A program made the translations under genes and the position numbers. From Anaerolineae bacterium (GTDB lineage Bacteria > Chloroflexota > Anaerolineae > UBA1429): a stretch of DNA of 6,445 nt. The stretch is from contig SKLG01000061.1 in NCBI GenBank assembly GCA_007123335.1, positions 1 through 6,445 of the forward strand, written 5' to 3'. Shown piece after piece: positions 5,860-6,445 of this stretch; position 1 is the first letter of the stretch, and every line of letters begins with the position of its first letter. The notes beneath the pieces are model-generated. The model searched no databases. It had not been told where the DNA came from and saw only the letters and a list, made by a program, of their open reading frames with translations.

Positions 5860-6445
5860 AACACCGGTTGCGGATCGCCCGGAGCGGGTTGGTTCTAGTG
5901 GCCGTCTTGCTGGCCTTTTTCTGGCCGACCAAGATAGCGGCGGAGCCGCCACTCCTCACCCGTGACGATCTGCGTACCTTTCTCGCCCCTGTGATCACCC
6001 ACGGGATGGCGATTCACAATCTGCCAGGGGTGACGCTGGCGGTGGTGCGCGTTGGGACTGACGCCAATGACGCGATGGTGTTCACCCAAGGGTACGGCCA
6101 TGCCGACCTGGAGCGTGGCATCGCCGTGGATGCGGCAATCACCCTCTTTGATGTAGGCTCGGTGTCCAAGCTCTTTACCTTTACGGCGGTGATGCAATTG
6201 GTGGAGGAGGGCCGCCTGGATCTCGACGCCGACGTCAATCGCTATCTCACCCGATTCCAGGTTCCAGAGACCTTCCCCGAACCGGTGACCGTGGCCCATC
6301 TGCTGACCCACACCGGCGGGTTCGACGAATGGGACATGGGCGCGGCGGCGCGCACGGCGGAGGAGGTGCTGCCGGTGTGCGAGTATCTAGCGCGGCGATT
6401 GCCGCCGCGCGTTCGTCCTCCTGGGGAGGTCATCGCCTACTCGAA
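5856..6445 (+). CDS. Secreted serine beta-lactamase/PBP4*-family protein (C-terminus cut by window edge)
   Basis: The first 196 residues of a serine hydrolase of the class C beta-lactamase/CubicO/PBP4* family are present. Residues 1-29 look like a signal peptide or anchor: basic KHRLRIAR, hydrophobic GLVLVAVLLAFFW, then possible cleavage after IAA. The mature part shows LPGVTLAVV, the catalytic SxxK as Ser102-Val-Ser-Lys105 in DVGSVSKLFTFTAVMQLVEEG, LDLDADVNRYL, LLTHTGGF (149-156), and PGEVIAYS, where the window ends exactly at the expected Tyr-Ser-Asn motif (Tyr195). The KTG-like motif would lie beyond the edge. ATG 5856 overlaps the phosphatase stop (ATGA) and is preceded in frame by TAG (5853-5855), so no earlier start is possible. 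GGGGAGG (5836-5842) lies 13 bases upstream. Activity could be carboxypeptidase, esterase or a non-lactamase peptidase; antibiotic hydrolysis should not be assumed. Confidence 0.92.
   Translation, partial: MKHRLRIARSGLVLVAVLLAFFWPTKIAAEPPLLTRDDLRTFLAPVITHGMAIHNLPGVTLAVVRVGTDANDAMVFTQGYGHADLERGIAVDAAITLFDVGSVSKLFTFTAVMQLVEEGRLDLDADVNRYLTRFQVPETFPEPVTVAHLLTHTGGFDEWDMGAAARTAEEVLPVCEYLARRLPPRVRPPGEVIAYS

Noticed and set aside
5895..6311. Minus-strand open frame of 138 codons
   Set aside because: It is antisense to the beta-lactamase-family gene, whose motifs are unmistakable on the plus strand.
5856..6445. Annotation as an antibiotic-resistance beta-lactamase
   Set aside because: Only family motifs are visible and the C-terminal part is missing. 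Most members of this group are peptidases or esterases, so resistance cannot be claimed.

Overview
The window looks like chromosomal DNA from a Chloroflexota bacterium, probably of the Anaerolineae/Caldilineae type. This is inferred from the gene types, not from any marker gene. The pointers are an ECF sigma factor followed by a membrane protein with a Thr-Pro-rich extracellular linker, and a multi-pass sensor carrying the FPDGR and RLWDID motifs common in Chloroflexota signalling proteins. Coding GC is high by eye, while the sigma gene and the spacers look more AT-rich. No RNA gene, CRISPR array, insertion sequence or phage gene was seen.

Left half, minus strand, in order of transcription: a sugar-nucleotide N-acetyltransferase of the left-handed beta-helix type with a C-terminal zinc-ribbon-like tail (3087-2419); a spacer with a good sigma-70-like promoter; an ECF sigma factor (2236-1691); and, 13 bases further on, a large membrane protein (1677 to the left edge, where it is cut). 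That last protein has an N-terminal helical domain, one membrane segment, a DUF5667-like stretch and four DUF5666-like beta units separated by a Thr/Pro linker. It starts to enter a second Thr/Pro linker at the edge. Its frame is open across the whole first 1.7 kb.

Middle, 3088-3480: a 393-base divergent spacer holding one good plus-strand promoter candidate, several short inverted repeats, and a stable-looking hairpin just before the next start codon.

Right half, plus strand: a 792-residue protein joining about eight or nine membrane segments, a GAF-like domain and a SpoIIE/RsbU-type PP2C serine phosphatase (3481-5859). It overlaps by ATGA with a secreted serine beta-lactamase/PBP4*-family protein (5856 to the right edge, cut just at its YSN motif).

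Taken together, the window has two envelope-facing signalling units side by side: an ECF sigma factor with a probable membrane-bound regulator, and a membrane phosphatase translationally coupled to a secreted penicillin-binding-like hydrolase. Each half is a recognisable family. The specific combination, and the replacement of the usual histidine kinase by a phosphatase behind the sensor module, are the points most worth checking. A functional link between the two halves is only inference.
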